Source: Gemmatimonadota bacterium (GTDB lineage: Bacteria > Latescibacterota > UBA2968 > UBA8231). From it: a DNA stretch of 64,000 nt. The notes beneath the pieces are model-generated. The model saw only the letters and a list, made by a program, of their open reading frames with translations. It ran no database searches and was not told where the DNA came from. The translations under genes and the position numbers were made by a program. This document shows, piece after piece, positions 7,963 to 16,152 of this stretch. The stretch spans positions 2,438-66,437 of the forward strand of contig VXML01000030.1 of assembly GCA_009841115.1 (NCBI GenBank). The letters run 5' to 3'. Every line of letters begins with the position of its first letter. Within the stretch, counting starts at the first letter, position 1.

Positions 7963-8825
7963 AGGGCGGCCTCCTGCGCGGCGAGTTCGTCCTGCGCTTG
8001 TTTGAGGTCTTGGTCAGTCACTGGTTTGGAGTGCCAGTTGAAGTCGTTTTCCATGTAGGAGATTCCTTTGCCTTTGACCGTGCGGGCGACGATGATGGTG
8101 GGTTGGCCGCGATGTGATTTGGCCGCGGCAAAGGCCGAGAAAATGGCGGGGAAATCGTGGCCGTCGGTTTCGATGGTGTTCCAGCCAAAGGCGCGCCAGC
8201 GGCTGAGTGGATTTTCCTGCGCGGCCAAGCGGTCGAGCACGCCGTAGCCCTTTTCGGTGGCCCAGCCGTATTGCTGCAGGCCGTTCCAGTCGAGAATAGC
8301 GGTGAGATTGTCGAGGCCGTAGCGCGCTGCGACAAAGGCCGCCTCCCAGATTTGTCCCTCCTGCGAATCGCCGTCGCCGATCATCACCCAAGTGCGAAAG
8401 TCCTGTCCTTTCAGCCGGGCGGCGAGGGCCATGCCGAGGCCGGGCGACAGACCTTGGCCCAGCGAGCCGGTGGACATGTCGAGGCCGGGGAGGACGCTCA
8501 TGTCCGGGTGGCCTTGGAGACGGGAGTCAATGGCGTCAAAGGTGGCGAGTTCCTCAATGGGCAGGTAGCCGCGCAAGGCCAAAGCCGCGTAGAGGCCGAT
8601 TGAGGAATGCCCCTTGGACAGGATGAAGCGGTCGCGGTCTGGGTCGCGGGGTCGGTCTGGATCGATGTTTAGTTCGGCAAAATAAAGGGCGACGAGTAAT
8701 TCGGCAGCGGACATGGGGCCACCCAAGTGGCCGGCTCCAGCGTGGTGTACCGACTCGACGACTAGGCGGCGCAATTGGATGGCACAGCGCTTTAGTTCGG
8801 CGTGGCGCTCGCGCGTCAGGCTCAT
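7959..8825 (-). CDS. Transketolase, N-terminal subunit
   Basis: 288 residues forming the pyrophosphate-binding domain of a split transketolase. Seen: HAGAGHLGGPMSAAELLVAL, the ILSKGHSS motif, STGSLGQGLSPGLGMAL, and the thiamine diphosphate motif GDGDSQEGQIWEAA followed by DWNG (usually DxN). It works only with the C-terminal subunit gene that overlaps it downstream. The ATG follows a strong AAGGAG. The dehydrogenase gene upstream ends 48 bases away, so all three are probably one transcript ending at the hairpin at 6852. Confidence 0.92.
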   Translation of the reverse strand: MSLTRERHAELKRCAIQLRRLVVESVHHAGAGHLGGPMSAAELLVALYFAELNIDPDRPRDPDRDRFILSKGHSSIGLYAALALRGYLPIEELATFDAIDSRLQGHPDMSVLPGLDMSTGSLGQGLSPGLGMALAARLKGQDFRTWVMIGDGDSQEGQIWEAAFVAARYGLDNLTAILDWNGLQQYGWATEKGYGVLDRLAAQENPLSRWRAFGWNTIETDGHDFPAIFSAFAAAKSHRGQPTIIVARTVKGKGISYMENDFNWHSKPVTDQDLKQAQDELAAQEAAL

Positions 8826-8872
8826 AGAATTTCTCCTTTTTGCGGTTCGTTAAGGTAGAAATCGACGCGGCG

Positions 8873-9874
8873 TTAGTCCAGCCACGGGGGCACAACGCCA
8901 AAGGCCCGGCCGCACTCGGCTAGGCGCTTGACATCTTCTAAGCCGATGGGAATGCCGTCGCGTGCGTACGCTTCCTCGTTGTGGTGTTCGGGCGTGCCGG
9001 GCAGGGTGACTTCGTCGTACCCGCGCAGCGGGATCATCTGGTCGCTCGCTAGGCGCACCAACTCATCGACGCCGTGGCGCACTTGTGGAGCGGGTGCGAA
9101 GAGGCCCAAGTCGAGGACGAGGATTAAGCTGCCCATGCGCGCGGCCGGCCACTGCGCGGCGGTCTCGCGGGCGCGGTCGCTGCCTTGGCCGACAAAGGCT
9201 CCGCCGAGCAGGGTGGCGACCGCGGTGTAGCCCATGGACTTGAAGAAGGCCGCGGGGATCAGCTCTTCGATGGCTTCGATCTGCTCGCCGCGTTGGTAGT
9301 CGGCGAGGATACAGGTGGCCACGTCGAGCACTACTGGTGGTCCTTCTTGTCCGGGTAGGCCAAAGCACAGGGGCGGGTTGCCGTAGTGGGCGGCGCGCTT
9401 GCCGTCGTTGCTGGGGTAGTACTGGGGATAGGCCGCTTGCACTGAGAAGCCCACGCAGTTTTCCGCCATAACGCGGCGCACGTAGTGTCCGGCTGAGCCG
9501 TAGTGCCCGATGTGGCAGGCCGCGCCGATGGCGAGGCCCTTTTCCTTGGCCTTGGCGATGGCGCGTTCGGTGGCCAGCATGGTCGGCGCGTACCCGAGGC
9601 TGCCATCGCCATCGACAAAGACGTAGGTGTCGCTTTCACGCAGGACGCGGATATCTGGGGTGGGGTTGGCCTTTTTGTCGCGGATCGTGCAGCAATACCC
9701 ATACAGGGCACGGGTGCCGTGCGAGCGCACGCCGCGCAAGTCTGAATTGGTCAGCAAGTCGGCCAACTGCGCGGCGTGTGCGGCGGACATGCCAGCGGCG
9801 CGGAGGCAGGCCGTGCCAAAGGTTCTGAGGTCGTCAGCGGCAATGCGTTTGAATTCTGTGGGGGGGCGGTTCAT
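8873..9874 (-). CDS. Malate/L-lactate/ureidoglycolate dehydrogenase family (Ldh family) oxidoreductase
   Basis: 333 residues, an NAD(P)-dependent 2-hydroxyacid/2-oxoacid reductase of the Ldh_2 family, distinct from Rossmann lactate dehydrogenases. Seen: LRGVRSHGTRAL (family RGxxSHG), DGDGSLGYAPTM, the catalytic His segment GHYGSAGHYV, PLCFGLPG, and the C-terminal substrate-loop region ending PPWLD. Length is typical. The ATG follows AGGAG with good spacing. It probably starts the operon with the two transketolase subunits. The 2-oxoacid substrate cannot be read from the sequence. Confidence 0.88.
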   Translation of the reverse strand: MNRPPTEFKRIAADDLRTFGTACLRAAGMSAAHAAQLADLLTNSDLRGVRSHGTRALYGYCCTIRDKKANPTPDIRVLRESDTYVFVDGDGSLGYAPTMLATERAIAKAKEKGLAIGAACHIGHYGSAGHYVRRVMAENCVGFSVQAAYPQYYPSNDGKRAAHYGNPPLCFGLPGQEGPPVVLDVATCILADYQRGEQIEAIEELIPAAFFKSMGYTAVATLLGGAFVGQGSDRARETAAQWPAARMGSLILVLDLGLFAPAPQVRHGVDELVRLASDQMIPLRGYDEVTLPGTPEHHNEEAYARDGIPIGLEDVKRLAECGRAFGVVPPWLD

Positions 9875-9894
9875 ACAAGGGACTCCTGTGGGCG

Positions 9895-10701
9895 TTAAGG
9901 ATGGTTGGCTTGGCGGGCAAGTAGGTCGGCGAGTGCTGCGCCAACTTGGTCGGGATCGCTGGCAGGGGACGCGGCTAGGGCGCGCCGGTAGAAGTGCTCG
10001 GCTTGCCGATAGCGATCCTGTGCGTCGTACAGACGGCCTAGGTAGTAACAGGTGCGGGCCAAATCGGGATGGTCACCCGCTTGCAGGGCCAGCGCACTGT
10101 GATACAGGGGAGCGGCCCGTTGGTAGTGGCCTTGGAGGAACAGGGCATGGGCGCGGGCGCGGAGGTTTAGGGCATGAGCGCGCTGGGCGAGGGAATCGGC
10201 TGCGGCGCGGTCGCCTTGGGTGCGGTAGAGGTTGGCTAACTTCTGCATGGTCGCCGCGACTTCTTCATCGCCTCGGTGGGCCTGCTGAAAGGCGAGGACG
10301 CGGTCGTAGAGTGGGGCGGCCTCGGCTGGTCGCTGCTGGAGCCGATAGGTGTCGCCTAGTTTGTCGAGTGTCAACACTTTGTTGGGATGATCGTCTGGGA
10401 GGGCCATTTGCCGTTCGTGCAAGTGTTGGTAGAGGCTTTCGGCCCGTGCGAGTTCGCCGCGCACGACGTGGAGTTGCGCGAGTTGATGGGCGGTGCGACC
10501 GTAGCGCGGGTCGTCGGGGGCGAAGGTTTCAGCTAGCGTTAGGGCGTGGGCTAGGGCTTTTTCGGCCTCGTCAAAGCGGCTCTGGCCGAGGGCTGTGCGC
10601 CCGGCTTGATAGTGTTGGGACCAATCCTCGGCGCTGGGGTCTGGCTCACTACAAGCAAAAGAGAGGACGAGGGGCAAAAAGAGCGAAAGTAGTACAATCA
10701 C
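9895..10701 (-). CDS. TPR-repeat lipoprotein
   Basis: 268 residues with a lipoprotein signal (LPLVLSFACSE), then tetratricopeptide repeats for most of the length; units such as HYQAGRTALGQSRFDEAEKALAHAL are clear, and the form (long 42-residue units with LANLYRTQGD) is that of the kinesin-light-chain-like TPR_12 class. TPR units bind peptides or other proteins. The GTG start overlaps the stop of the upstream TPR gene by 4 bases. Function unknown; its place in a series of exported TPR and FG-GAP proteins suggests a shared envelope assembly. Confidence 0.82.
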   Translation of the reverse strand: MIVLLSLFLPLVLSFACSEPDPSAEDWSQHYQAGRTALGQSRFDEAEKALAHALTLAETFAPDDPRYGRTAHQLAQLHVVRGELARAESLYQHLHERQMALPDDHPNKVLTLDKLGDTYRLQQRPAEAAPLYDRVLAFQQAHRGDEEVAATMQKLANLYRTQGDRAAADSLAQRAHALNLRARAHALFLQGHYQRAAPLYHSALALQAGDHPDLARTCYYLGRLYDAQDRYRQAEHFYRRALAASPASDPDQVGAALADLLARQANHP

Positions 10702-11906
10702 GGCGTTTCTGTGGGTTGTTGCAGGGTGTTGAGAAGTTGCTGGGTCTTAGTGTGCAGCGCAGCATTGTCCACACTCAGCGCTAGACCGCGGCGCAACGCC
10801 TGTTCGGCAGCCGCGCGTTCCCCATTGCTGAACAGGCCCAAGCCGAGGAGGTACCAGCCCTCGGCGTCGTCTGGGCGCACTGCAACCGCTCGGCGGCAGT
10901 AGGCGATGGCTTCGTCGTAGTGTCCAAGTTGGCCGGTGATTTGGCAGGCGTTGAGCAAGGCGGGAAAGTACGCTGGGTCTTGATCGAGGGCGACCTGCAA
11001 GTAGCGCAGCGCAGCCTCGGGTTGTTGCAGTTTTAGGAGGTCGCCAGCGAGGCGGTTGAGCAGAGCGAGATTCCCGGGGCGCAGGGCGACGGCCCGGTCG
11101 AATTTGTTTTCGGCTTGGGGAAAGTACCCGTGCCGGACGAAGAATAAGCCGAGGTTGTAGTGGTGGGCGGCTTCTTCGGGCGCGTTGAGGATAGCTGCGC
11201 GCAGCCGCTTGACTTCCTTGCCGCTGAGCGCTTGCAGGTGCGAAAAGCTCGTTAGGGCTTGCTGCGCTAAGGTGTCGCGGCCGGCCTTGCGGGCGAGGGT
11301 GGCGAGGCGATAGAAGGCGTCGGCAAAGCCGATGTCGAGCAAGGTGGCGCGCTGAAAGGCCTCCAAGGCATCGTCTTGTCTGTCCGCGGCCGCGAGACTT
11401 TGGCCGAGGTAGTAGTAGAGCGTGGCGTCGTTGGGAAACAGGCGCAGGGCTTCGAGCAGTTCGCGGGTGGCTTCGGCGTAGCGGCCCGTGGCCAAGTACA
11501 GCTCGCCCAAGCGTCGGCGCACTGGCGAGTTGTCGGGGTTGAGTTGGACGGCGCACTGGAGATAGGTGTCGGCGCGATCGTACTGGCCTAGCTTGGTGTA
11601 GATCCCGCCGAGATTCACAAAGCCCATGGCGAAGTCGGGTTTAAGGCGGACGGTTGTTTCGAGGGATTCTATGGCCAGTGCGTAGCGGCCCTGCGCCGCA
11701 TGGGACGAGGCTAGCACATTGTGGAGGTCGGCGTTCGTCGAGTCGAGGGCTAGCCCGGCATGGGCGGCAGCAGCCGCTTCTTCAAAGCGGGTCGCCGCAA
11801 AGTGAGTGCGGGCGTGGGCGAGGTGATCGGCTGGATTCGGTGCTGGAACTGGCTCAGAGGCGCAGGAGACGAGCGCGAATGCCGTGCAGAGTAGTCGCCA
11901 CGCCAT
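10698..11906 (-). CDS. TPR-repeat lipoprotein
   Basis: About 402 residues when started at the ATG at 11906, which puts the lipobox ALVSC in the right place and leaves a 1-base gap to the upstream stop; a TTG six codons further up is possible. The mature protein is about ten 34-residue TPR units (for example YALAIESLETTVRLKPDFAMGFVNLGGIY). It overlaps the next TPR gene and follows a TPR/FG-GAP gene, so the three are probably translated as one coupled unit. It is likely a periplasmic, membrane-anchored scaffold; no partner can be named from sequence. Confidence 0.85.
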   Translation of the reverse strand: MAWRLLCTAFALVSCASEPVPAPNPADHLAHARTHFAATRFEEAAAAAHAGLALDSTNADLHNVLASSHAAQGRYALAIESLETTVRLKPDFAMGFVNLGGIYTKLGQYDRADTYLQCAVQLNPDNSPVRRRLGELYLATGRYAEATRELLEALRLFPNDATLYYYLGQSLAAADRQDDALEAFQRATLLDIGFADAFYRLATLARKAGRDTLAQQALTSFSHLQALSGKEVKRLRAAILNAPEEAAHHYNLGLFFVRHGYFPQAENKFDRAVALRPGNLALLNRLAGDLLKLQQPEAALRYLQVALDQDPAYFPALLNACQITGQLGHYDEAIAYCRRAVAVRPDDAEGWYLLGLGLFSNGERAAAEQALRRGLALSVDNAALHTKTQQLLNTLQQPTETP

Positions 11907-11907
11907 C

Positions 11908-14151
11908 TCAGGGCTGCTCGGCAAAGCGGTGGAAGCGGTCGATTTCCAGATCTGCGTACACTTGCTGTGCGCCGGTGGGCCAGCGGATTTCGAGGGTATC
12001 GACGCGGGTGCGCGTTCCCAAGCCGAGAGCTGGGGACAAGCTGTTGGACGACCCGAATCCCGGACCGCTGCTGATTTCCACTACCCCGAGCAGATCTTGG
12101 GCGCGCAGGCGCAACTGTGCGCCGATGGCTTGCGGTCCTAAATCCACGCCGAGAAAGTGGTTGTGGTGGCCCTCGTTGCGGTACAGACTGTTGGGCCACA
12201 GGTCGCCTGGGTAGTGGCCGCCAACCGCGGTATAGAGGTCGAGATCGCCGTCGAGGTCGTAGTCGGCAAAACCCACGCCGTGCCCCTTGCCTGGGTTGCC
12301 GACGCCGGCCGCGGCCGTGATGTCGGCGAAGCGGTCGCCGCGATTGTGGAACAGCGTATTGGGTTCAAAGCGCGCCATAATGGGGCCGCCGTTGGTCAGG
12401 TAGATGTCGATTAGACCGTCGTAGTCCACGTCGCCATAGCCCGCACCCATCGAGCCGAAGGAGCGGGCCAACCCCTGCTGAGGGGCAATGTCGCGGAAGG
12501 TGGCCCCATCGTTGCGATACAGATAGGCACGGGTCGGGCGCAAGGCCAGCCCCGTGATCTGCGACTGCACGATGTCTTCGTAGAAGTTCATGGCCGAAAC
12601 GAAGAGGTCAAGATCGCCGTCGCCGTCGCTGTCGATGAAAAATCCCACGTAGCTGCCCTCACCCGGTTTGGCCACGCCAGCCTCGGTGGTGACGTCGGTG
12701 AAGTGCTGTCCGTCGTTGCGGTAGAGGTGGTTGGGGGCGGCTACGTCAATGGCGTAGAGGTCGCTGTCGCCGTCGCCGTCGTAGTCGCCGCAGGTTACGC
12801 CGAGGGTTTTGCCGCGATAGGCCACGCCAGCCTGTGCGCCGCGGTCGGCAAAGGTGCCGTCTCCTTGGTTGTGGTACAGACGGTTGGGCCGTCCGCTGCC
12901 GGTGATGCCCGAGGCCACGTACAGATCCGGTAGGCCGTCGTTGTCGTAGTCGGTCCAGACGGCCATGAAGCTGTCGTCCGCGCCAGCGACTCCGGCTTGG
13001 GGCGCGACATCGCGAAAGGTTCCATCGCCCTGGTTGCGGTAGAGCGAGTTGGGCGCGAGACCTTCCCAGGCTTCGCGGGTGGTAAAGAGGTCTGGGTGGC
13101 CGTCGCTATCGTAGTCTGCGGCAATGGCTGCCCAGCCGCCGCGCGGGTCTGCGAGGTCGGCTGCGGCAGATACGTCGGCGAAGCGGCCGTCGCCGTCGTT
13201 GCGGTAGAGTGCGTGTGGGGCTTGGATGCCCGCGGCGAAGATGTCCGGGTCGCCGTCGGTGTCGTAGTCGAGCCACGCCACACCACGTCCCCGATCGCGC
13301 TTGCCGACGCCAGCCGTTGCGGCCACATCGGTGAAGCGCACTGGCGATGCTTCGGCTAGCGGTGCCAAGCCGATTTGATGGGCCAGTTCGAGGTCGCCCG
13401 GGTAGGTGCCATACGCTTCGATATAGGCCAGCCGCAGGTTCCACTGGCGCACGGTGCGCTGTGGCGAGGCCGGGGGCAGGACGTCAATGGCGCGCTTGTA
13501 CGCGGCGACGGCCTCGGGATATTGGCGCAAGTGGTGGTGGGCCGCGCCCAATAGGAAAGATAGATACACGTCGTCTGGTCGCTCGGTGAGTAAGGTGTCG
13601 AGGCGGATGGCTGCGCCGATAAAATCGCCCAAGCGCAAAAGCGAGGCGGCCTTGCCAGAGCGCGCTCGGTAGTGATTGGGATCGACGGCGAGGATAGCTT
13701 CGTACTGGGCGAGGGCACCTGCGGCGTCGGGTTGGTCTTGCGTCATTAGGAGGTCGGCGTATGCCATGCAGGCGACCGCGTTGCCGGGGAAGGCCGTCAC
13801 TATGGAGTCGAAAAGGGTGCGCGCTTCGGCTTGACGGTCGAGTTTGCTCAGGGTTTGGGCCAACTGCAATCGGGGCTCGATGCGCTCGGGCGCGAGTCTC
13901 TGCGCTCGGGCGAGCGGAGACAAGGCTTGTTGGTAGCGCTTTTGCCGCAAATGGATTTGCCCGAGCGCGAGCGCGGCCTCGTAGTGCAGGGTGTCGCGCC
14001 GGATGAGAGCTTCGAGCACGTAGGCGGCGGAGTCCAAACGGCCGGCCGCTAGGTGTTGGCGGGCCTGTTGGTAGCGCTGGGCGCTCTGCGCGGGTAGGGG
14101 TGGCTCGGAGGCACAGCCCAACAAGGCGGCGAGCGCAATACTTAGGCGCAT
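11908..14151 (-). CDS. TPR plus FG-GAP/VCBS and ASPIC/UnbV (CRTAC1-like) lipoprotein
   Basis: About 747 residues from the ATG at 14151, chosen because it begins directly with a lipoprotein signal (SIALAALLGCASE). Longer in-frame starts would add an unlikely 64-residue leader. Domains: TPR units to about residue 260; seven FG-GAP/VCBS blades with the calcium-binding core DxDxDGxxD (such as DYDTDGDPDIF and DYDLDGDLDLY), forming a propeller; then an ASPIC/UnbV domain with SGPGFGSSN and the LGLGTRTRVDTLEIRWPTG signature. Blades of this kind bind calcium on integrin-like folds. The fusion of TPR to a CRTAC1-type propeller explains the surrounding TPR-only and propeller-only genes as partners. Function unproven. 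Confidence 0.85.
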   Translation of the reverse strand: MRLSIALAALLGCASEPPLPAQSAQRYQQARQHLAAGRLDSAAYVLEALIRRDTLHYEAALALGQIHLRQKRYQQALSPLARAQRLAPERIEPRLQLAQTLSKLDRQAEARTLFDSIVTAFPGNAVACMAYADLLMTQDQPDAAGALAQYEAILAVDPNHYRARSGKAASLLRLGDFIGAAIRLDTLLTERPDDVYLSFLLGAAHHHLRQYPEAVAAYKRAIDVLPPASPQRTVRQWNLRLAYIEAYGTYPGDLELAHQIGLAPLAEASPVRFTDVAATAGVGKRDRGRGVAWLDYDTDGDPDIFAAGIQAPHALYRNDGDGRFADVSAAADLADPRGGWAAIAADYDSDGHPDLFTTREAWEGLAPNSLYRNQGDGTFRDVAPQAGVAGADDSFMAVWTDYDNDGLPDLYVASGITGSGRPNRLYHNQGDGTFADRGAQAGVAYRGKTLGVTCGDYDGDGDSDLYAIDVAAPNHLYRNDGQHFTDVTTEAGVAKPGEGSYVGFFIDSDGDGDLDLFVSAMNFYEDIVQSQITGLALRPTRAYLYRNDGATFRDIAPQQGLARSFGSMGAGYGDVDYDGLIDIYLTNGGPIMARFEPNTLFHNRGDRFADITAAAGVGNPGKGHGVGFADYDLDGDLDLYTAVGGHYPGDLWPNSLYRNEGHHNHFLGVDLGPQAIGAQLRLRAQDLLGVVEISSGPGFGSSNSLSPALGLGTRTRVDTLEIRWPTGAQQVYADLEIDRFHRFAEQP

Positions 14152-14236
14152 TGGCGTCTTTGGCAGTAGATACATTTTGCGCTGCATAGTGTACGAACTG
14201 AGGGGAGAATTGGCGAGTGGCGGCGGCGCAAAGCGG

Positions 14237-14265
14237 TTGATTCGCGGCGCGTTGTGTCCTATACT
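14237..14265 (+). promoter_or_regulatory. Sigma70-type promoter
   Basis: TTGATT at 14237-14242, a 17-base spacer, then TATACT at 14260-14265, followed by the ATG at 14300 with GGAGGT before it. It lies in the divergent gap between the TPR/FG-GAP gene and the small lipoprotein gene. Confidence 0.6.
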
Positions 14266-14299
14266 TTTGCCGAATGAAAACTCTGCGGAGGTACGCGCG

Positions 14300-14752
14300 A
14301 TGAAACAATGGACATGGTTGGCCCTAGCGGGTCTGTTGACCACCCTGAGTTGCGGTTCGGATGAAGCCGTTCAACCGACGCCCGATTACGCCGATGCTTG
14401 GGTCGGCGAATACGAAGGCACCGGGAATTTTGCTCTATCCAATGGCATCAGCGGACAAGATCGCCCCGTTTCGATGAGTATTGTGAGGGTTTCTCCTAAG
14501 CAAGTTACCGTGACTGCCACGTTGGTTTATGGCGAGGGGCGCAACGATTTCTTCCAGGAAATCGACATCCTCCAGCCCGACGATCCCGACCAAATCACCT
14601 TGGAGGTGCGCTACCTCAATGCTAAGACGGTTTATGCCTTCACCCAAGAAGAAGACACGATCACCGGCTCCATCGCGACGAGTTCGCTGCGGCTCGGAGG
14701 AACTTGGGGCCAAGATCAGATCATGACTGAGATAGAAGTTGTGCGGCAGTAG
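14300..14752 (+). CDS. Small lipoprotein, unknown function
   Basis: 150 residues from the ATG at 14300, which follows CGGAGGT and starts a lipoprotein signal peptide (LALAGLLTTLSCGSDE). The mature part is mostly predicted beta strands with alternating polar and hydrophobic residues (SMSIVRVSPKQVTVTATLVYG and later), perhaps a small lipocalin-like or beta-sandwich fold. I do not recognise the family. It is transcribed away from the TPR/FG-GAP operon from its own promoter-like sequence. Confidence 0.7.
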   Translation: MKQWTWLALAGLLTTLSCGSDEAVQPTPDYADAWVGEYEGTGNFALSNGISGQDRPVSMSIVRVSPKQVTVTATLVYGEGRNDFFQEIDILQPDDPDQITLEVRYLNAKTVYAFTQEEDTITGSIATSSLRLGGTWGQDQIMTEIEVVRQ

Positions 14753-14889
14753 GACTGTGATTTATGGGATTGGTGGGATGGACGGGATTTGCGGTGATCT
14801 TCTATGTATTCGCAATGGTGCGCTAGACGCGCTCGGCGCGACCGATTCTATGCCCCGATATTTTTCCCGCTAGTAAACGCAATTCACGG
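14753..14889. other. Intergenic, no gene seen
   Basis: 137 bases with a G-rich run of similar words (GGGATTGGTGGGATGGACGGGAT). I see no terminator or clear promoter. Confidence 0.4.
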
Positions 14890-16149
14890 ATGACCCTTAG
14901 CAAAAAGAACCGCGAGCAAATGCCGCACCGTCGCTTCTTTTACATAGGAGCAGCCGCGCTGGTGATCGCTCTCGGTACGGGCGGCTCGTACTGGTACTCG
15001 CAGTACCGGACAAACGCCGCGCAAAAAGCTGTCGAGCAAGGCGACCGCTTGCGTGCCCAAAACCAAATGGACGAAGCCGCCCGCTACTACCAGCGGGCCA
15101 TCGAGTTGAATCCAGACCTCGCCCAAGCCCATAGCAACCTAGGCGTGACACAAGCGGCGCTAGAGCGTTTTGCCGAGGCAGTCCCCCACTTCGAACAGGC
15201 ACTAACGCTGGCCCCCGATCACTTTGAAGCGCAGATTGGCCTCGCCGTTTCGCTCGACGGGTTGGGCCATTTTTTAGCGGCAGAGGACAGCTATAAGAAG
15301 GCGCTGGCGCTGCGGCCTGACTTTGGGGCGATCTACTACAATCTCGGCTATCTCTACCATCAACAGGGTCTCTACGCAGAGGCCGCAGCTCAGTACGAGG
15401 AAGCTGTGCGCTTGATACCGACCTTCCTGCAAGCTCGGGCCAACTTGGGGAGGGTCTATCACTTGCAGCACCGCCCGGGCGAAGCCATTGCCGAGTACCA
15501 GCGCGCCCTCGCGGACCACCCAGACGAAGGGCGGGTGTACGCACGCTTGGGCGAGAGCTACATGGCTTTGAGCCAATATGAAGAAGCAAGGGCGGCCTAT
15601 CGGCGAGCTATAGATATCGGCGTCGAGACGGCGGGCGCGTTTTACGACCTCGGTGTTATCAGCGAGCAGGAAGGCAAGCTGGAAGCGGCGCGGAGTTACT
15701 TTCACCAAGCCCTGCTCAAAAATGCGGCCCACGCCAATTCCTATCATCGCTTGGGCGCGGTGACAGCCAAGTTAGGGCAGGAGCAACAGGCCGCCACCTA
15801 CTACTTGGAGGCCATAAAGCGCGACCCTGGCCACGCGGGTGCCCACTACAGCTTGGCCCAGCTCTACCTCAAGCAGGGCCGTAGCGACGAGGGCCAAGAG
15901 CTAATGCAGGTCTTTGCCAAGCTCAAAGAATACGAGGGCCGGCTAGCCAGCCTCAAACGGGCTGCGAGCCGGTCGCCGCGCTCGCCGGAGGCCAGCTACA
16001 ACGTGGGGCTGCTCCACCTAGAGTTCGGGTACGTCAACAAGGCCGCTGCGGTCTTTGAGCAACTCCTCAAACTCCATCCCGAATTTTCTGCCGCGCAGGA
16101 GCGCCTCGCCGAAATCGAGCGGGTGCGGGCCGAGCACAGCGCGGGTTGA
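14890..16149 (+). CDS. Membrane-anchored TPR-repeat protein
   Basis: 419 residues. One transmembrane helix near the N terminus (FFYIGAAALVIALGTGGSYWY, about residues 15-37) with positive residues before it, so the TPR region faces the periplasm. About ten TPR units follow (for example AARYYQRAIELNPDLAQAHSNLGV), of the type found in O-GlcNAc-transferase-like TPR proteins, but no glycosyltransferase domain follows. It converges on the FG-GAP gene with only 3 bases between the two stop codons. It probably belongs functionally with the other TPR and CRTAC1-like genes here. Confidence 0.85.
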   Translation: MTLSKKNREQMPHRRFFYIGAAALVIALGTGGSYWYSQYRTNAAQKAVEQGDRLRAQNQMDEAARYYQRAIELNPDLAQAHSNLGVTQAALERFAEAVPHFEQALTLAPDHFEAQIGLAVSLDGLGHFLAAEDSYKKALALRPDFGAIYYNLGYLYHQQGLYAEAAAQYEEAVRLIPTFLQARANLGRVYHLQHRPGEAIAEYQRALADHPDEGRVYARLGESYMALSQYEEARAAYRRAIDIGVETAGAFYDLGVISEQEGKLEAARSYFHQALLKNAAHANSYHRLGAVTAKLGQEQQAATYYLEAIKRDPGHAGAHYSLAQLYLKQGRSDEGQELMQVFAKLKEYEGRLASLKRAASRSPRSPEASYNVGLLHLEFGYVNKAAAVFEQLLKLHPEFSAAQERLAEIERVRAEHSAG

Positions 16150-16152
16150 TCG

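Noticed and set aside
13484..14308. 274-codon minus-strand frame over the TPR/FG-GAP gene
   Set aside because: Arg/Pro-rich composition typical of an off-frame translation of high-G+C DNA.
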